NCBI GenBank assembly: GCA_031264865.1
Contig: JAISDJ010000051.1
Coordinates: forward strand, 1-38,711
Direction: 5' to 3'
Source: Tannerellaceae bacterium
GTDB taxonomy: Bacteria; Bacteroidota; Bacteroidia; Bacteroidales; Tannerellaceae
Length of the DNA stretch: 38,711 bases
The position numbers and the translations under genes are program-made. Each line of letters begins with the position of its first letter. Position 1 is the first letter of the stretch. This document shows, piece by piece, positions 8,971-17,223 of the stretch. Under the pieces are notes generated by a model, which saw only the letters and a program-made list of their open reading frames with translations, ran no database searches and had not been told where the DNA came from.

Positions 8971-10809
8971 ATGAAGACCTATTTTTATATTATATTACTT
9001 TTGTTAACAACAAGTTGTTCTCAGGCACAAGAAGGTTGGATTAACAAAGAGAAGTTGAATGAACAAGAAATAAAAAATATAAAAGCATTATCAAATCTAT
9101 ATGGCTTAGTAAGATATTTTTATCCTAATCAGAATGTTGAAAGTTTGAATTGGTATAAATTTCTTATTTATGGGCAGACCATAATAGAAGACGTAGAAAC
9201 AGACGAAGAGCTAATAGAAAAACTGGAGTTCTTATTTAGGCCTATTGCGCCTGAACTAAGTTTTTGTGACTCATCACAAAGAAATCTGATAAATAATGGA
9301 GATTTCATTTATTTATGGAAGCATACTGGAATAGGGAAAAAACCGGTTGATAATGATAATACTTTTAAATCTGAAATAATAGAATGTACGAACCATGAAG
9401 AAGGTATTCCAATTGCTGATTCCTTATATTGTTTTCAATTGTTGGACGAAGTTAATGTATACTTACCAATTGCTATTTCTTACAAACATCCTAAAAAAAA
9501 CAAACAATTACAGCATCTTATAAAAGAACTGGACAACATAAAATATAAGTTATTTACAGAAAATCTTTATAATATTGTAATAAGGAAAAAGGAAAAGAAA
9601 TTTCAGTTTTTGGAAAGTGAGAAGTTTAGAATAGCTGATATTATCATTAGATGGCATATTGTAAAACATTTCTATCCTTATTTTCGTGAAGATAATTTAG
9701 AGCAATCTTGGGATGAAACATTTAATGTGGCTGTAAACAATGCTTTATCATCGCAAAATCAAGAAGAATACTATTACGCCGTTTGCAATCTTTTTTCAAA
9801 CGTAAAAGATTCCCATATTCAACTTATGAAGAATGCATATTTAGGAGGATTTTATGCCGGTTACCTTCCTTCTTTCCATCCTGATATATCAGTTTCCTAT
9901 GTAAACGATACAGTTATTTTTAATCCTGCTTCTTCTGCCGAATCAAAGGATGAAAAGCGTTTTGATGAATATATTGTCAGATCTCTAAATAATAAAGATA
10001 TTGATTCTCTCATAAAAGAGAAAAGAAATTATATATCTGCATCTAATATTGGTGCGTCAAATCAGAAGTTATTTAGTAATAATATGCTTTTTGAATGTTT
10101 AAGGAAAGATTCTGTATTAAATATTAGCATGCAGAATGGTAAAATCGTTACTATTCATACATCTAATACTTATCCTACTTTTTCTGTAGATATGCATCCT
10201 TATTTCTTGAAAAAAATGGAAGGTGATATTTATTACATTAATCCAACATATCATGCTGCAAATTATGAGGAGTTCAAAACGCACATTGGAGAATTCCAAG
10301 AGTCAAAGGGATTGGTTTTCGACCTAAGAGGATATCCGAGTAATTACATTATGGATAATATAATTACGCATCTTTCAAATGATAAAATCAAATGGGGCGA
10401 TTTTAGATTGCCTGTTTATTATTATCCAAATCAAATGAATGTAATATATAAGACTGAAATAGATTATTTATATCCCTCAGAAGATTATATTAATGTGCCA
10501 CTCGTTTTCCTAATTAATGAAAATTCAATTAGCTACTGCGAAACCATCATTGAAATACTAAAGCGAAATAATATAGGTATACTTGTTGGGAGTAATACAA
10601 ATGGAACAAATGGTGATATTACTATGATTAATTTACCTGTATTTTCTTTTACAATGACAGCTATAAAGGATTTTTCGGGATATCATGGAAAAGGAATTGA
10701 ACCGGATATCATGGTACAAAAAACGGTGAAAGGTGTTATTAATAATGAAGATGAAGAGTTAAAAACCGCAATATATTATTTAAGTAATAAAATGGAAACC
10801 AATCATTAA
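8971..10809 (+). CDS. S41-family-like peptidase lipoprotein
   Basis: A 612-residue exported protein. The N-terminus (YFYIILLLLTTSC) ends in a lipobox with Cys16, so it is probably membrane-anchored in the periplasm or at the surface. The C-terminal third resembles the S41 (C-terminal processing peptidase) core: KGLVFDLRGYPSN (446-457), INENSISYCETI with likely nucleophile S521, VGSNTNGTNGDI (539-550) and YHGKGIEPDI (571-580). No PDZ domain is obvious. Residues 20-300 hold a helical domain, including GLVRYFYPNQ and a similar IVKHFYPYF, seen in Bacteroidetes S41 proteins. The gene is AT-rich and stands alone. A catalytic lysine could not be assigned with confidence, so activity is likely but not certain. 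Confidence 0.8.
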   Translation: MKTYFYIILLLLTTSCSQAQEGWINKEKLNEQEIKNIKALSNLYGLVRYFYPNQNVESLNWYKFLIYGQTIIEDVETDEELIEKLEFLFRPIAPELSFCDSSQRNLINNGDFIYLWKHTGIGKKPVDNDNTFKSEIIECTNHEEGIPIADSLYCFQLLDEVNVYLPIAISYKHPKKNKQLQHLIKELDNIKYKLFTENLYNIVIRKKEKKFQFLESEKFRIADIIIRWHIVKHFYPYFREDNLEQSWDETFNVAVNNALSSQNQEEYYYAVCNLFSNVKDSHIQLMKNAYLGGFYAGYLPSFHPDISVSYVNDTVIFNPASSAESKDEKRFDEYIVRSLNNKDIDSLIKEKRNYISASNIGASNQKLFSNNMLFECLRKDSVLNISMQNGKIVTIHTSNTYPTFSVDMHPYFLKKMEGDIYYINPTYHAANYEEFKTHIGEFQESKGLVFDLRGYPSNYIMDNIITHLSNDKIKWGDFRLPVYYYPNQMNVIYKTEIDYLYPSEDYINVPLVFLINENSISYCETIIEILKRNNIGILVGSNTNGTNGDITMINLPVFSFTMTAIKDFSGYHGKGIEPDIMVQKTVKGVINNEDEELKTAIYYLSNKMETNH

Positions 10810-10814
10810 TGAAT

Positions 10815-10844
10815 AAAAAAGGGATGTCCGTTCGTGAACATCCC
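10815..10844 (-). terminator. Terminator of rplU-rpmA
   Basis: GGGATGT (10821-10827) pairs with ACATCCC (10838-10844). On the minus strand the stem is followed directly by TTTTTT (complement of 10815-10820), a canonical intrinsic terminator 28 bases after rpmA. It may also stop plus-strand transcription from the S41-like gene, though the T tract is poor on that side. Confidence 0.8.
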
Positions 10845-10871
10845 TCTTATGATTGTTTAGTAAGGAAAAAA

Positions 10872-11138
10872 TTAGGCTTCCGCTTTTACTTCCACCACAG
10901 ATACATAAGATCTGTCTGCTTTTCCTTTATGAAATTTCACTTCGCCATCAATCAGGGCATGTAACGTATGGTCTTTTCCGATACCTACATTTTTACCGGG
11001 ATGATGAACGGTTCCTCTTTGACGTACTAAGATATTACCAGCTTTAGCAAATTCTCCACCAAAAAGCTTCACTCCAAGTCGTTTACTTTCAGATTCACGA
11101 CCGTTCTTAGAACTACCTACACCTTTTTTATGTGCCAT
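10872..11138 (-). CDS. rpmA: 50S ribosomal protein L27
   Basis: An 88-residue protein of the large ribosomal subunit, whose N-terminus reaches the peptidyl-transferase centre. The sequence is unmistakable: [22 protein letters not shown] at the N-terminus (positions 1-22) followed by [16 protein letters not shown]. Unlike Firmicutes L27, there is no cleavable N-terminal extension before the AHKK segment. It follows rplU by 22 bases, the usual rplU-rpmA order, and is closed by a strong terminator. Confidence 0.98.
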   Translation of the reverse strand: MAHKKGVGSSKNGRESESKRLGVKLFGGEFAKAGNILVRQRGTVHHPGKNVGIGKDHTLHALIDGEVKFHKGKADRSYVSVVEVKAEA

Positions 11139-11160
11139 TTTCTTACTACTTTCTTAAACG

Positions 11161-11478
11161 TTAAGCAACAACTTCTTTAATTCTCACTTCGGTAAACTGC
11201 TGGCGGTGACCATTTAACTTACGATGTCCTTTTCTTCTTTTCTTTTTGAATATTAACACCTTTTCGCCTTTTACTAAGGGTGAAATCACTTCGCAGACTA
11301 CTTTTGCACCTTCTACTGTCGGAACACCTACTGTTATTGTTCCATCGTTGTCAACCAACAATACTTTATCAAATTCAACAGGGGCGCCACCTTCTACATT
11401 GGGAATGTGGTGAACGAATAACTTTTTGCCTTCTTCAGCTTTGAATTGCTGTCCGTTAATTTCTACGATTACGTACAT
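11161..11478 (-). CDS. rplU: 50S ribosomal protein L21
   Basis: A 105-residue ribosomal protein that binds 23S rRNA near L20. It starts [19 protein letters not shown] and carries the basic block [21 protein letters not shown] near the C-terminus, both diagnostic. It is first in the rplU-rpmA operon and has a well-spaced Bacteroidetes promoter upstream. About 150 bases upstream of the start lies a 22-bp-period repeat array that could influence this promoter or the divergent lemA promoter. Confidence 0.98.
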   Translation of the reverse strand: MYVIVEINGQQFKAEEGKKLFVHHIPNVEGGAPVEFDKVLLVDNDGTITVGVPTVEGAKVVCEVISPLVKGEKVLIFKKKRRKGHRKLNGHRQQFTEVRIKEVVA

Positions 11479-11563
11479 CTGTTTTTAATCATTAACAGGT
11501 TATTTCCGGGGGTGGACGTTTATTATCTATCCGTCACTTGTTTACCCTTTAAGAATCAGAGTG

Positions 11564-11594
11564 CAAAATTATAGTTTCTTTATTTTATATGCAA
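11564..11594 (-). promoter_or_regulatory. rplU promoter
   Basis: On the minus strand TTG (11592-11594) is followed after 20 bases by TAATTTTG (11564-11571), matching the Bacteroidetes -33/-7 pattern. It leaves a leader of roughly 80 nt before the rplU start codon. Confidence 0.65.
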
Positions 11595-11627
11595 GTATTT
11601 CTCCGGGTATTTTCTTTTAATCGCCCA

Positions 11628-11715
11628 ACATATGTCGAACGACCGCCTCACAATTGTCGAGTGATCGACTTACAATTGTCGAGCGATCGCTTTACATATG
11701 TTGAACGGTTAAATG
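11628..11715. repeat. Four-unit tandem array, exact 22-bp period, palindromic
   Basis: Units begin at 11628, 11650, 11672 and 11694, exactly 22 bases apart. Each starts with a perfect 8-bp palindrome (ACATATGT, ACAATTGT, ACAATTGT, ACATATGT), then C/T-GA-A/G and a CGATCG-like second half. Units two and three agree at 19 of 22 positions; the fourth decays after about 14 bases. In the third unit the second half is also a perfect palindrome (GCGATCGC, 11683-11690) whose centre is exactly 11 bases from the first. It lies between divergent rplU and lemA. I recognise no known element. Confidence 0.85.
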
Positions 11716-11808
11716 TATACTATAAAAAAACGAAACAGACACGATTCGATCAATAATCGTTTTAAATGAAATTAGGATAACTACATAGACATATTGGAAC
11801 CAAATGTT

Positions 11809-11816
11809 TACTTTTG
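11809..11816 (+). promoter_or_regulatory. -7 box for lemA
   Basis: TACTTTTG matches TAnnTTTG. It overlaps the most upstream in-frame ATG (11804), so if it is used, translation must begin further down at 11870 or 11876. A -33 element at proper spacing is not clear. Confidence 0.45.
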
Positions 11817-11869
11817 TCATTGTCTTATTAATACAATACGAACCAGAGGATGTTATCCTTCACAACTAT

Positions 11870-12418
11870 ATGCGTATGATTTACATAGCTGTTATTTTGG
11901 GCTTTTTATTTATAGTTGTCATTTACATATATAATAAACTTGTAAAGAACAAGAACCGGATGCAGGAAGCCTGGAGTATGATTGATGTTTTTTTGAAAAA
12001 ACGACATGATTTAATTCCAAACCTAGTAGATATTGTAAAAGGATATGCTATCCACGAAAAAACAACCTTAGAAAAAGTAACCCGTTACCGCTCCGAAGCC
12101 ATGCAGGCCGGCAATAGGCAAACACAAATATCATCAGAAATCGGATTGGCTAAATCACTCAACAACTTGCTTGTATCGGTTGAAAATTATCCTCAATTGG
12201 CTGCAAACGAACAATTCTTGAAACTCCAGCAACAAATAACAGATATAGAGAATGATCTGGAAATGGCGCGCCGCTATTATAATGGTACGGTAAGAGAAAA
12301 TAATATTTGCAGGGAAAGTTTTCCATCTAATATTATAGCAGGAATGTTCAATTTTCCTAAAGGTGTATTTTTTGCATTGGAACCGGCCGACAAAACAACT
12401 CCTGTTATTTCTTTTTAA
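11870..12418 (+). CDS. lemA: LemA family protein
   Basis: A 182-residue protein with one N-terminal membrane helix (IYIAVILGFLFIVVIYIYNKLV) and a helical LemA domain. The family block KNRMQEAWSMIDVFLKKRHDLIPNLVDIVKGYA is clear, as is the C-terminal ARRYYNGTVR and SFPSNIIAGMFNF. An upstream in-frame ATG at 11804 would add 22 residues. I prefer 11870 (MRMIYIAV) because LemA proteins begin right at the membrane helix and a -7 box covers 11809-11816. LemA function is poorly defined. In Bacteroidetes it usually sits next to a DUF2207 membrane protein, as here 13 bases downstream. Confidence 0.9.
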   Translation: MRMIYIAVILGFLFIVVIYIYNKLVKNKNRMQEAWSMIDVFLKKRHDLIPNLVDIVKGYAIHEKTTLEKVTRYRSEAMQAGNRQTQISSEIGLAKSLNNLLVSVENYPQLAANEQFLKLQQQITDIENDLEMARRYYNGTVRENNICRESFPSNIIAGMFNFPKGVFFALEPADKTTPVISF

Positions 12419-12431
12419 TACATTATATATA

Positions 12432-14306
12432 ATGAAACAAAGCCTCTTATCTATACTGCTTTTAGCACTAAGCTTTACGCTGTGGGCGAACGATACGGAA
12501 AGAATACAGCGCTTTCATGCCGACATCCTTATTGATACTACCGGAAGGATAGAAGTCAGCGAATCGATCGTTGTATATGCAACAGGGAATGAGATACAAC
12601 GGGGTATCGTACGAACCATACCGATGTACAGAAAGGATACGGAAGGAAAAAAGCATAAAATGAATCTCAAACTCCTTTCTATTCTATGCAATGGCCAAGA
12701 CGAACAATATAAAACACAGACAGAAGGCGATTATCTCGCTATTTATATTGGTAACAGCAACGTGTATCTAAGGCCGGGCGTTTATACATACCTTATTACC
12801 TATGAAAGTGAGGGGCATATCGGATTTTTCGACGACTATGATGAACTTTACTGGAATGTAACCGGCAATGAGTGGGCATTCTCAATAGACGAAGCATCAG
12901 CAACCATTCAACTGCCTGGTGATGTTTCGTTTATTCATTCGGCTTGTTATACAGGCAAAACCGGTTCTTCACAAAATAATTGTATTTCGGAAGGGGCAGA
13001 AAACAGTATTACATTTCGCACAAAAGAGAAATTAGCGCCTTATGAGGGGCTTACGGTAGCCGTTTCCTTTCCGCGGGACATTATCAAACGCCCTCCTCCT
13101 CCCACGCACTTCCAACGTTTCTGGGAAACATACAAAAAGATAATTTGTAGTACGGTACTGTTCGTTTTGATGGGATGCTTTTACTTCTTTACCTGGCGGA
13201 AAGTAGGAAAAGACCCGGAGAAACCGGTTGTTATTCCTACATTTAAACCTCCGCATGAATGGTCGCCCGGAGTGGTCAGGTATTTATTTAACAGAAAGTA
13301 TGACAACAAAATTTTCACCTCCGTCCTTGTAAGTATGGCTGTAAAAGGTGTCATTCGCATTGTATACGAATCGAAAAAATACACCTTGGAGGTAGTTAAT
13401 AAACAGAAGAAATTGTCAAAAGAAGAAGAAGGTGTATTGAAAGCTCTCTTTTCTGCTAATATACCTGTCACTGTATCTGATACGAACCATACAAAGTTCT
13501 CGGCGGCAACATCCAAACTGAGAAATATCCTGAATGCCGACTGGAATATCAAAGATTATTACCTCAAAAACATAGGATATATCACATTAGCAGCCTTTTT
13601 TTGTATTCTGTCCTCATTTATTTATGTAACGATAACCGATACGCAATTAGCCGCTGAAGATTTTGTCCTTTCGTGGCCCTTTCTCATTATAGGAGTCTTT
13701 TTAGTCTTTTCGGCAGCTAAACGGGGAACCGTTACGAACATCATCTTCCTTATCGTAGGGCTCATCATGCTCGTTCCTACGTTAATGTCCCAGTTTACTT
13801 TATTGTTCGACAAAGAACCGTTTGCTATCGGATTCTTCCTGCTGATGCTTGTTTCGTTCGGAATATACGTCTATCTGATAAAAGCACCTACAGTCTTAGG
13901 CGCTCAAACCCTGTCGGAATTAGAAGGCTTTCAACTCTATCTGAAAACGGCGGAAGAAAACCGTCTCAATCTACTAACGCCACCCGACCAAACGCCCGAA
14001 TTGTTCGAACAACTACTCCCCTATGCTATCGCCCTAAACGTAGAAAATGAATGGGGTAAGAAATTCGACAAAGTACTAAAACAATTGAATTACAAACCCA
14101 AATGGTATAGCAGCGGGCAACCTTTCACAGCCGGAACATTTGGTAATACGCTCGGAGATTCATTCAATTCATCTATTTACCGCGCCCGAATAGCCCCATC
14201 CTCTTCCTCATCGGGAAGTTCAGGCTCAGGAGGATGGAGCAGCGGTAGCAGTGGTGGAGGCTTTTCCGGCGGCGGTGGCGGTGGCGGCGGTGGAAGAGGT
14301 TGGTAA
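12432..14306 (+). CDS. DUF2207 membrane protein with glycine-rich tail
   Basis: A 624-residue membrane protein. A signal peptide (MKQSLLSILLLALSFTLWA) precedes an extracytoplasmic beta-rich domain typical of DUF2207 (RIQRFHADILIDTTGRIEVSE, about 22-42). A membrane helix near 240 (STVLFVLMGCFYFF), a cytoplasmic part with the ALLFSANIP-type region, and further helices near 385-490 follow. The C-terminus is Ser/Gly-rich and ends in a run of nine glycines before RGW, a hallmark of the family. The ATG at 12432 gives the signal peptide; the in-frame ATG at 12363 would lie inside lemA. It is coupled to lemA. Function is unknown. Confidence 0.88.
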   Translation: MKQSLLSILLLALSFTLWANDTERIQRFHADILIDTTGRIEVSESIVVYATGNEIQRGIVRTIPMYRKDTEGKKHKMNLKLLSILCNGQDEQYKTQTEGDYLAIYIGNSNVYLRPGVYTYLITYESEGHIGFFDDYDELYWNVTGNEWAFSIDEASATIQLPGDVSFIHSACYTGKTGSSQNNCISEGAENSITFRTKEKLAPYEGLTVAVSFPRDIIKRPPPPTHFQRFWETYKKIICSTVLFVLMGCFYFFTWRKVGKDPEKPVVIPTFKPPHEWSPGVVRYLFNRKYDNKIFTSVLVSMAVKGVIRIVYESKKYTLEVVNKQKKLSKEEEGVLKALFSANIPVTVSDTNHTKFSAATSKLRNILNADWNIKDYYLKNIGYITLAAFFCILSSFIYVTITDTQLAAEDFVLSWPFLIIGVFLVFSAAKRGTVTNIIFLIVGLIMLVPTLMSQFTLLFDKEPFAIGFFLLMLVSFGIYVYLIKAPTVLGAQTLSELEGFQLYLKTAEENRLNLLTPPDQTPELFEQLLPYAIALNVENEWGKKFDKVLKQLNYKPKWYSSGQPFTAGTFGNTLGDSFNSSIYRARIAPSSSSSGSSGSGGWSSGSSGGGFSGGGGGGGGGRGW

Positions 14307-14373
14307 GCCATTTTGAATAATAGATTCTTTTTTCTACTTTTACATCAGAAAAAAACGATAAGATTTTTATACA

Positions 14374-15258
14374 ATGAGGAATTATCTGTCACCTCTTATA
14401 GTTGTCTTTATATGCATCATTGCAGGTTCCTGCACCCAGGAAGAAGGTAGCGCCCCTGCGACGATCAAACCCCCGTTTGAAGATACGATTATCCTTACTG
14501 CTTCGGCAAAAACATTGGGGTTGTTCGATAATATGTCATTCGATATAAAAACAAATCAAAAAAATAACGAGAAAGGCGGACTTGCTTATTATCTGGGCGA
14601 ACGGTTGGATTCGGTCGTGTGGCAACTCCCTGAGATATTTAATGAAGTATATACAGGATATCGTATGCCTATCGGTTTAGAACAACGTTTCTATTTACCC
14701 GGAAAATATGAAGCGAAAGTAACAGCCTATAGAGATAGCTTGGTTGTTGGCCGCGATTCTACAGTTGTGGAAGTAATGCTTACCGGGGATTTTCTTGGGA
14801 TAAACTGGGATATGGAAGAGGAAATAACGTCGAGGTCCTTCGATTTCGTTTCATTGGCCAAGGGTTTTACTCTTACCCTTTTCCATTCAATTTCAGAAAC
14901 TCCTTACATGCTGCTATCATACAAAATAAACAACTATCCGGGCAGAGATAAATATAAGGAAGAAATAGCAGCTACCCGTTCATTCTTCTACAATTATATC
15001 ACTACATTATATGGAGAAAGCGAAGCTGCTTATGAAGGAGAAGACATAACACAGTCTCCTTTAGCCGACGAATATACAGAAAGATTTAAGAATACATTGA
15101 ACAGTTTGATTACGGATAATATACCTTATTATCCATTAGCTTTTTGGGAGACGCCTATCTGTCATATTGCATTAATAGGTTCTGCTCCTTCAATGTCTGG
15201 CGATATTTCCGTTTCTTATTACAAAATAATAGCCGAACCGGTAAAAATATCCATGTAA
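14374..15258 (+). CDS. Hypothetical lipoprotein with PKD-like region
   Basis: A 294-residue lipoprotein. The signal peptide ends IIAGSC with Cys20, followed by TQEEG. The acidic residues after the Cys resemble Bacteroidetes lipoprotein surface-export signals, so it may face outward (inference). Residues about 40-135 look like a beta-sandwich of PKD type (SVVWQLPEIFN, LPGKYEAKVTAYRDS). The C-terminal half (about 150-294) is mixed helix and strand and I do not recognise it. It follows the DUF2207 gene by 67 bases and precedes the lactonase gene. No specific role can be given. Confidence 0.75.
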   Translation: MRNYLSPLIVVFICIIAGSCTQEEGSAPATIKPPFEDTIILTASAKTLGLFDNMSFDIKTNQKNNEKGGLAYYLGERLDSVVWQLPEIFNEVYTGYRMPIGLEQRFYLPGKYEAKVTAYRDSLVVGRDSTVVEVMLTGDFLGINWDMEEEITSRSFDFVSLAKGFTLTLFHSISETPYMLLSYKINNYPGRDKYKEEIAATRSFFYNYITTLYGESEAAYEGEDITQSPLADEYTERFKNTLNSLITDNIPYYPLAFWETPICHIALIGSAPSMSGDISVSYYKIIAEPVKISM

Positions 15259-15328
15259 ATGCTTATCTTCAACGCGATTTTTAATGAAATAATAACAATA
15301 AGAACTACATCTAATAATAAATAACGTT

Positions 15329-16378
15329 ATGAATAGTATTTTATACTTATTAATAGGAACCTATACATTCGGATTGAGTGAAGGTATATACGTTTATAAA
15401 TTTAATACGGAGACAGGTGTTTCAGAATATGTCAGCGTGGTAGAGATGGATAATCCATCGTATCTGAATAGTACGGCTGATGGTAAATTCGTATATGCCG
15501 TTAGTGAAAACGGGAATGAAAAAGCATGTGCTAATGCCCTCTCGTTTGATAAAGAACAAGGTAAGCTAACTTTACTGAATAGCGAAAGTACATATGCGGC
15601 AGCGCCATGCAATATAGCAATAGACGAAAATCGGAAACATGTTGTAACAGCCAATTATAGCGGTGGAAGTATTACCGCATTTTCGATTGATGCAGATGGA
15701 AAACTTGCTTCAAATCCACAATTAATCCTGTTTGAAGGTAGTGGAGCCGATACGATAAGACAAGAAATGCCTCATTTGCATTGTGTGAAATTCTCTCCCG
15801 ACAGTAAATATTTATTTGCTACCGACTTGGGAACGGATCATATTTACCGTTTGAATACAGCGCCGTCAGACTCTTTATTCCTGAATAAGGAATCTTTGAA
15901 ATCATTTAAAGTGGCCGATGGTTCCGGTCCCCGTCATTTTGTATTTCATCCCACTAATAAATATATGTATTTGATTACCGAGCTGGCCGGAACAGTTATA
16001 GGATTTAATTATAATGATGGTGAATTGACAGAATTCCAAACCATTCAGGCGGATACATTACATGCAAAAGGAAGCGCTGACATCGGTATTACCCCGAACG
16101 GTAAATTCCTGTATGCATCCAATCGGCTGCAAGGTGATGGTATTGCTATTTTCTCTATTAATGAAGAGAATGGTATGCTGACAAAAGCCGGCTATCAGGA
16201 GACGGGTATTCATCCCCGTAATTTTGTGATCACTCCGAATGGTAAATATCTTTTATCAGCCAGCCGTGACGACAGTATTATCGAAGTATTTGAAATTGAT
16301 GAGAATACCGGATTACTAAAGAACATTGATAAAAATATAGAAGTAGACACCCCTGTTTGCCTTAAATTCATAAACTGA
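15329..16378 (+). CDS. Lactonase-family beta-propeller (6-phosphogluconolactonase-like)
   Basis: A 349-residue seven-bladed beta-propeller of the YbhE/Pgl lactonase family. It opens with LLIGTYTFGLSEGIYVYKFN, the usual first blade, and shows repeated blade signatures (NPSYLNSTADGKFVYAVSEN, GPRHFVFHPTNKYMYLITEL, HPRNFVITPNGKYLLSASRD). Conserved HLHCVKFSPDSKYLF and GADTIRQEMPH match lactonase family members. In E. coli this fold hydrolyses 6-phosphogluconolactone in the pentose phosphate pathway. Many Bacteroidetes members are of unproven substrate. There is no signal peptide, so it is cytoplasmic. The downstream OmpA-like gene begins 7 bases after the stop, indicating one operon. Confidence 0.87.
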   Translation: MNSILYLLIGTYTFGLSEGIYVYKFNTETGVSEYVSVVEMDNPSYLNSTADGKFVYAVSENGNEKACANALSFDKEQGKLTLLNSESTYAAAPCNIAIDENRKHVVTANYSGGSITAFSIDADGKLASNPQLILFEGSGADTIRQEMPHLHCVKFSPDSKYLFATDLGTDHIYRLNTAPSDSLFLNKESLKSFKVADGSGPRHFVFHPTNKYMYLITELAGTVIGFNYNDGELTEFQTIQADTLHAKGSADIGITPNGKFLYASNRLQGDGIAIFSINEENGMLTKAGYQETGIHPRNFVITPNGKYLLSASRDDSIIEVFEIDENTGLLKNIDKNIEVDTPVCLKFIN

Positions 16379-16385
16379 TACATCC

Positions 16386-17219
16386 ATGAAAAATCTTTGT
16401 TTATTCGTTGTTATGATCCTCCTTCTTTCTACATCCTGTGTAACAAAAAAGAAATATTTGTTGGCTGAGAACGGCCGGTTGGAAGCTATCGAATGGGGAG
16501 ACGATCTTAAAAAGCAGTTAGTAAATTCCTTAGATAATGGTGAAAAGCTAACCAACAGACTGGAAGCTTTATTGAGTGATACCACTTCATTAGGGCGATC
16601 ATTACGTAATTATCAAGCGTTATTATCGTCTAATATGGGTGAACAGGATAAACTAAATGCCCTGTTGAACCAAAAAATGGAGGAGTTAACTAAACGGGAA
16701 CAAACCATCAACGAGCTGCAAGAAGTAATAAATGCTCAAAACAAAAAAGTACAAGACCTGTTGGCCAATGTAAAAGATGCCTTGCTCGGCTTTGGGAGCG
16801 ATGAACTAACCGTTGAGGAAAAAAACGGTAAAGTATATGTAGCCATGTCGGACAAATTACTGTTCGAATCAGGAAGCGCCAAAGTAGATAAACGGGGAAA
16901 AGAAGCACTTTCCCTATTGGCCGGCGTATTGAATAAACAAACAGACATCGATGTCTTTATTGAGGGACATACGGATACCAAACCCATCAATACCGCACAA
17001 TTTAAAGATAACTGGGACCTTAGCGTTATCCGGGCTACCTCAGTGGTGAGGATACTAACGAAGGAGTATGGCGTAAATCCGTTACAAATCCAACCTTGCG
17101 GACGTGGAGAATTTATGCCCGTTGCAACGAACGAAACAACTGAAGGTCGTAGCCGTAACAGGCGTACGGAAATCATTATGGCTCCCAAATTGGATAAGCT
17201 AATGGAAATACTTCAATAA
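16386..17219 (+). CDS. OmpA-family lipoprotein
   Basis: A 277-residue outer-envelope protein. The signal peptide carries a lipobox ending at Cys18 (LLLSTSC). A long helical, probably coiled-coil segment spans about 25-130 (KLNALLNQKMEELTKREQTINELQ is part of it). The C-terminal OmpA domain (about 145-265) has the peptidoglycan-binding block EGHTDTKPINTAQFKDNWDL and the conserved RATSVVRIL and GRSRNRRTEI. Such proteins tether the outer membrane to peptidoglycan through meso-diaminopimelate. It is cotranscribed with the lactonase gene and meets the convergent winged-helix gene four bases after its stop. Confidence 0.92.
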   Translation: MKNLCLFVVMILLLSTSCVTKKKYLLAENGRLEAIEWGDDLKKQLVNSLDNGEKLTNRLEALLSDTTSLGRSLRNYQALLSSNMGEQDKLNALLNQKMEELTKREQTINELQEVINAQNKKVQDLLANVKDALLGFGSDELTVEEKNGKVYVAMSDKLLFESGSAKVDKRGKEALSLLAGVLNKQTDIDVFIEGHTDTKPINTAQFKDNWDLSVIRATSVVRILTKEYGVNPLQIQPCGRGEFMPVATNETTEGRSRNRRTEIIMAPKLDKLMEILQ

Positions 17220-17223
17220 ATCA

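Noticed and set aside
11628..11715. CRISPR array
   Set aside because: The whole 22-bp unit repeats without unique spacers, units diverge from each other, and no cas genes are nearby.
11804..11869. N-terminal extension of LemA
   Set aside because: It overlaps a -7 promoter box and does not resemble LemA N-termini.
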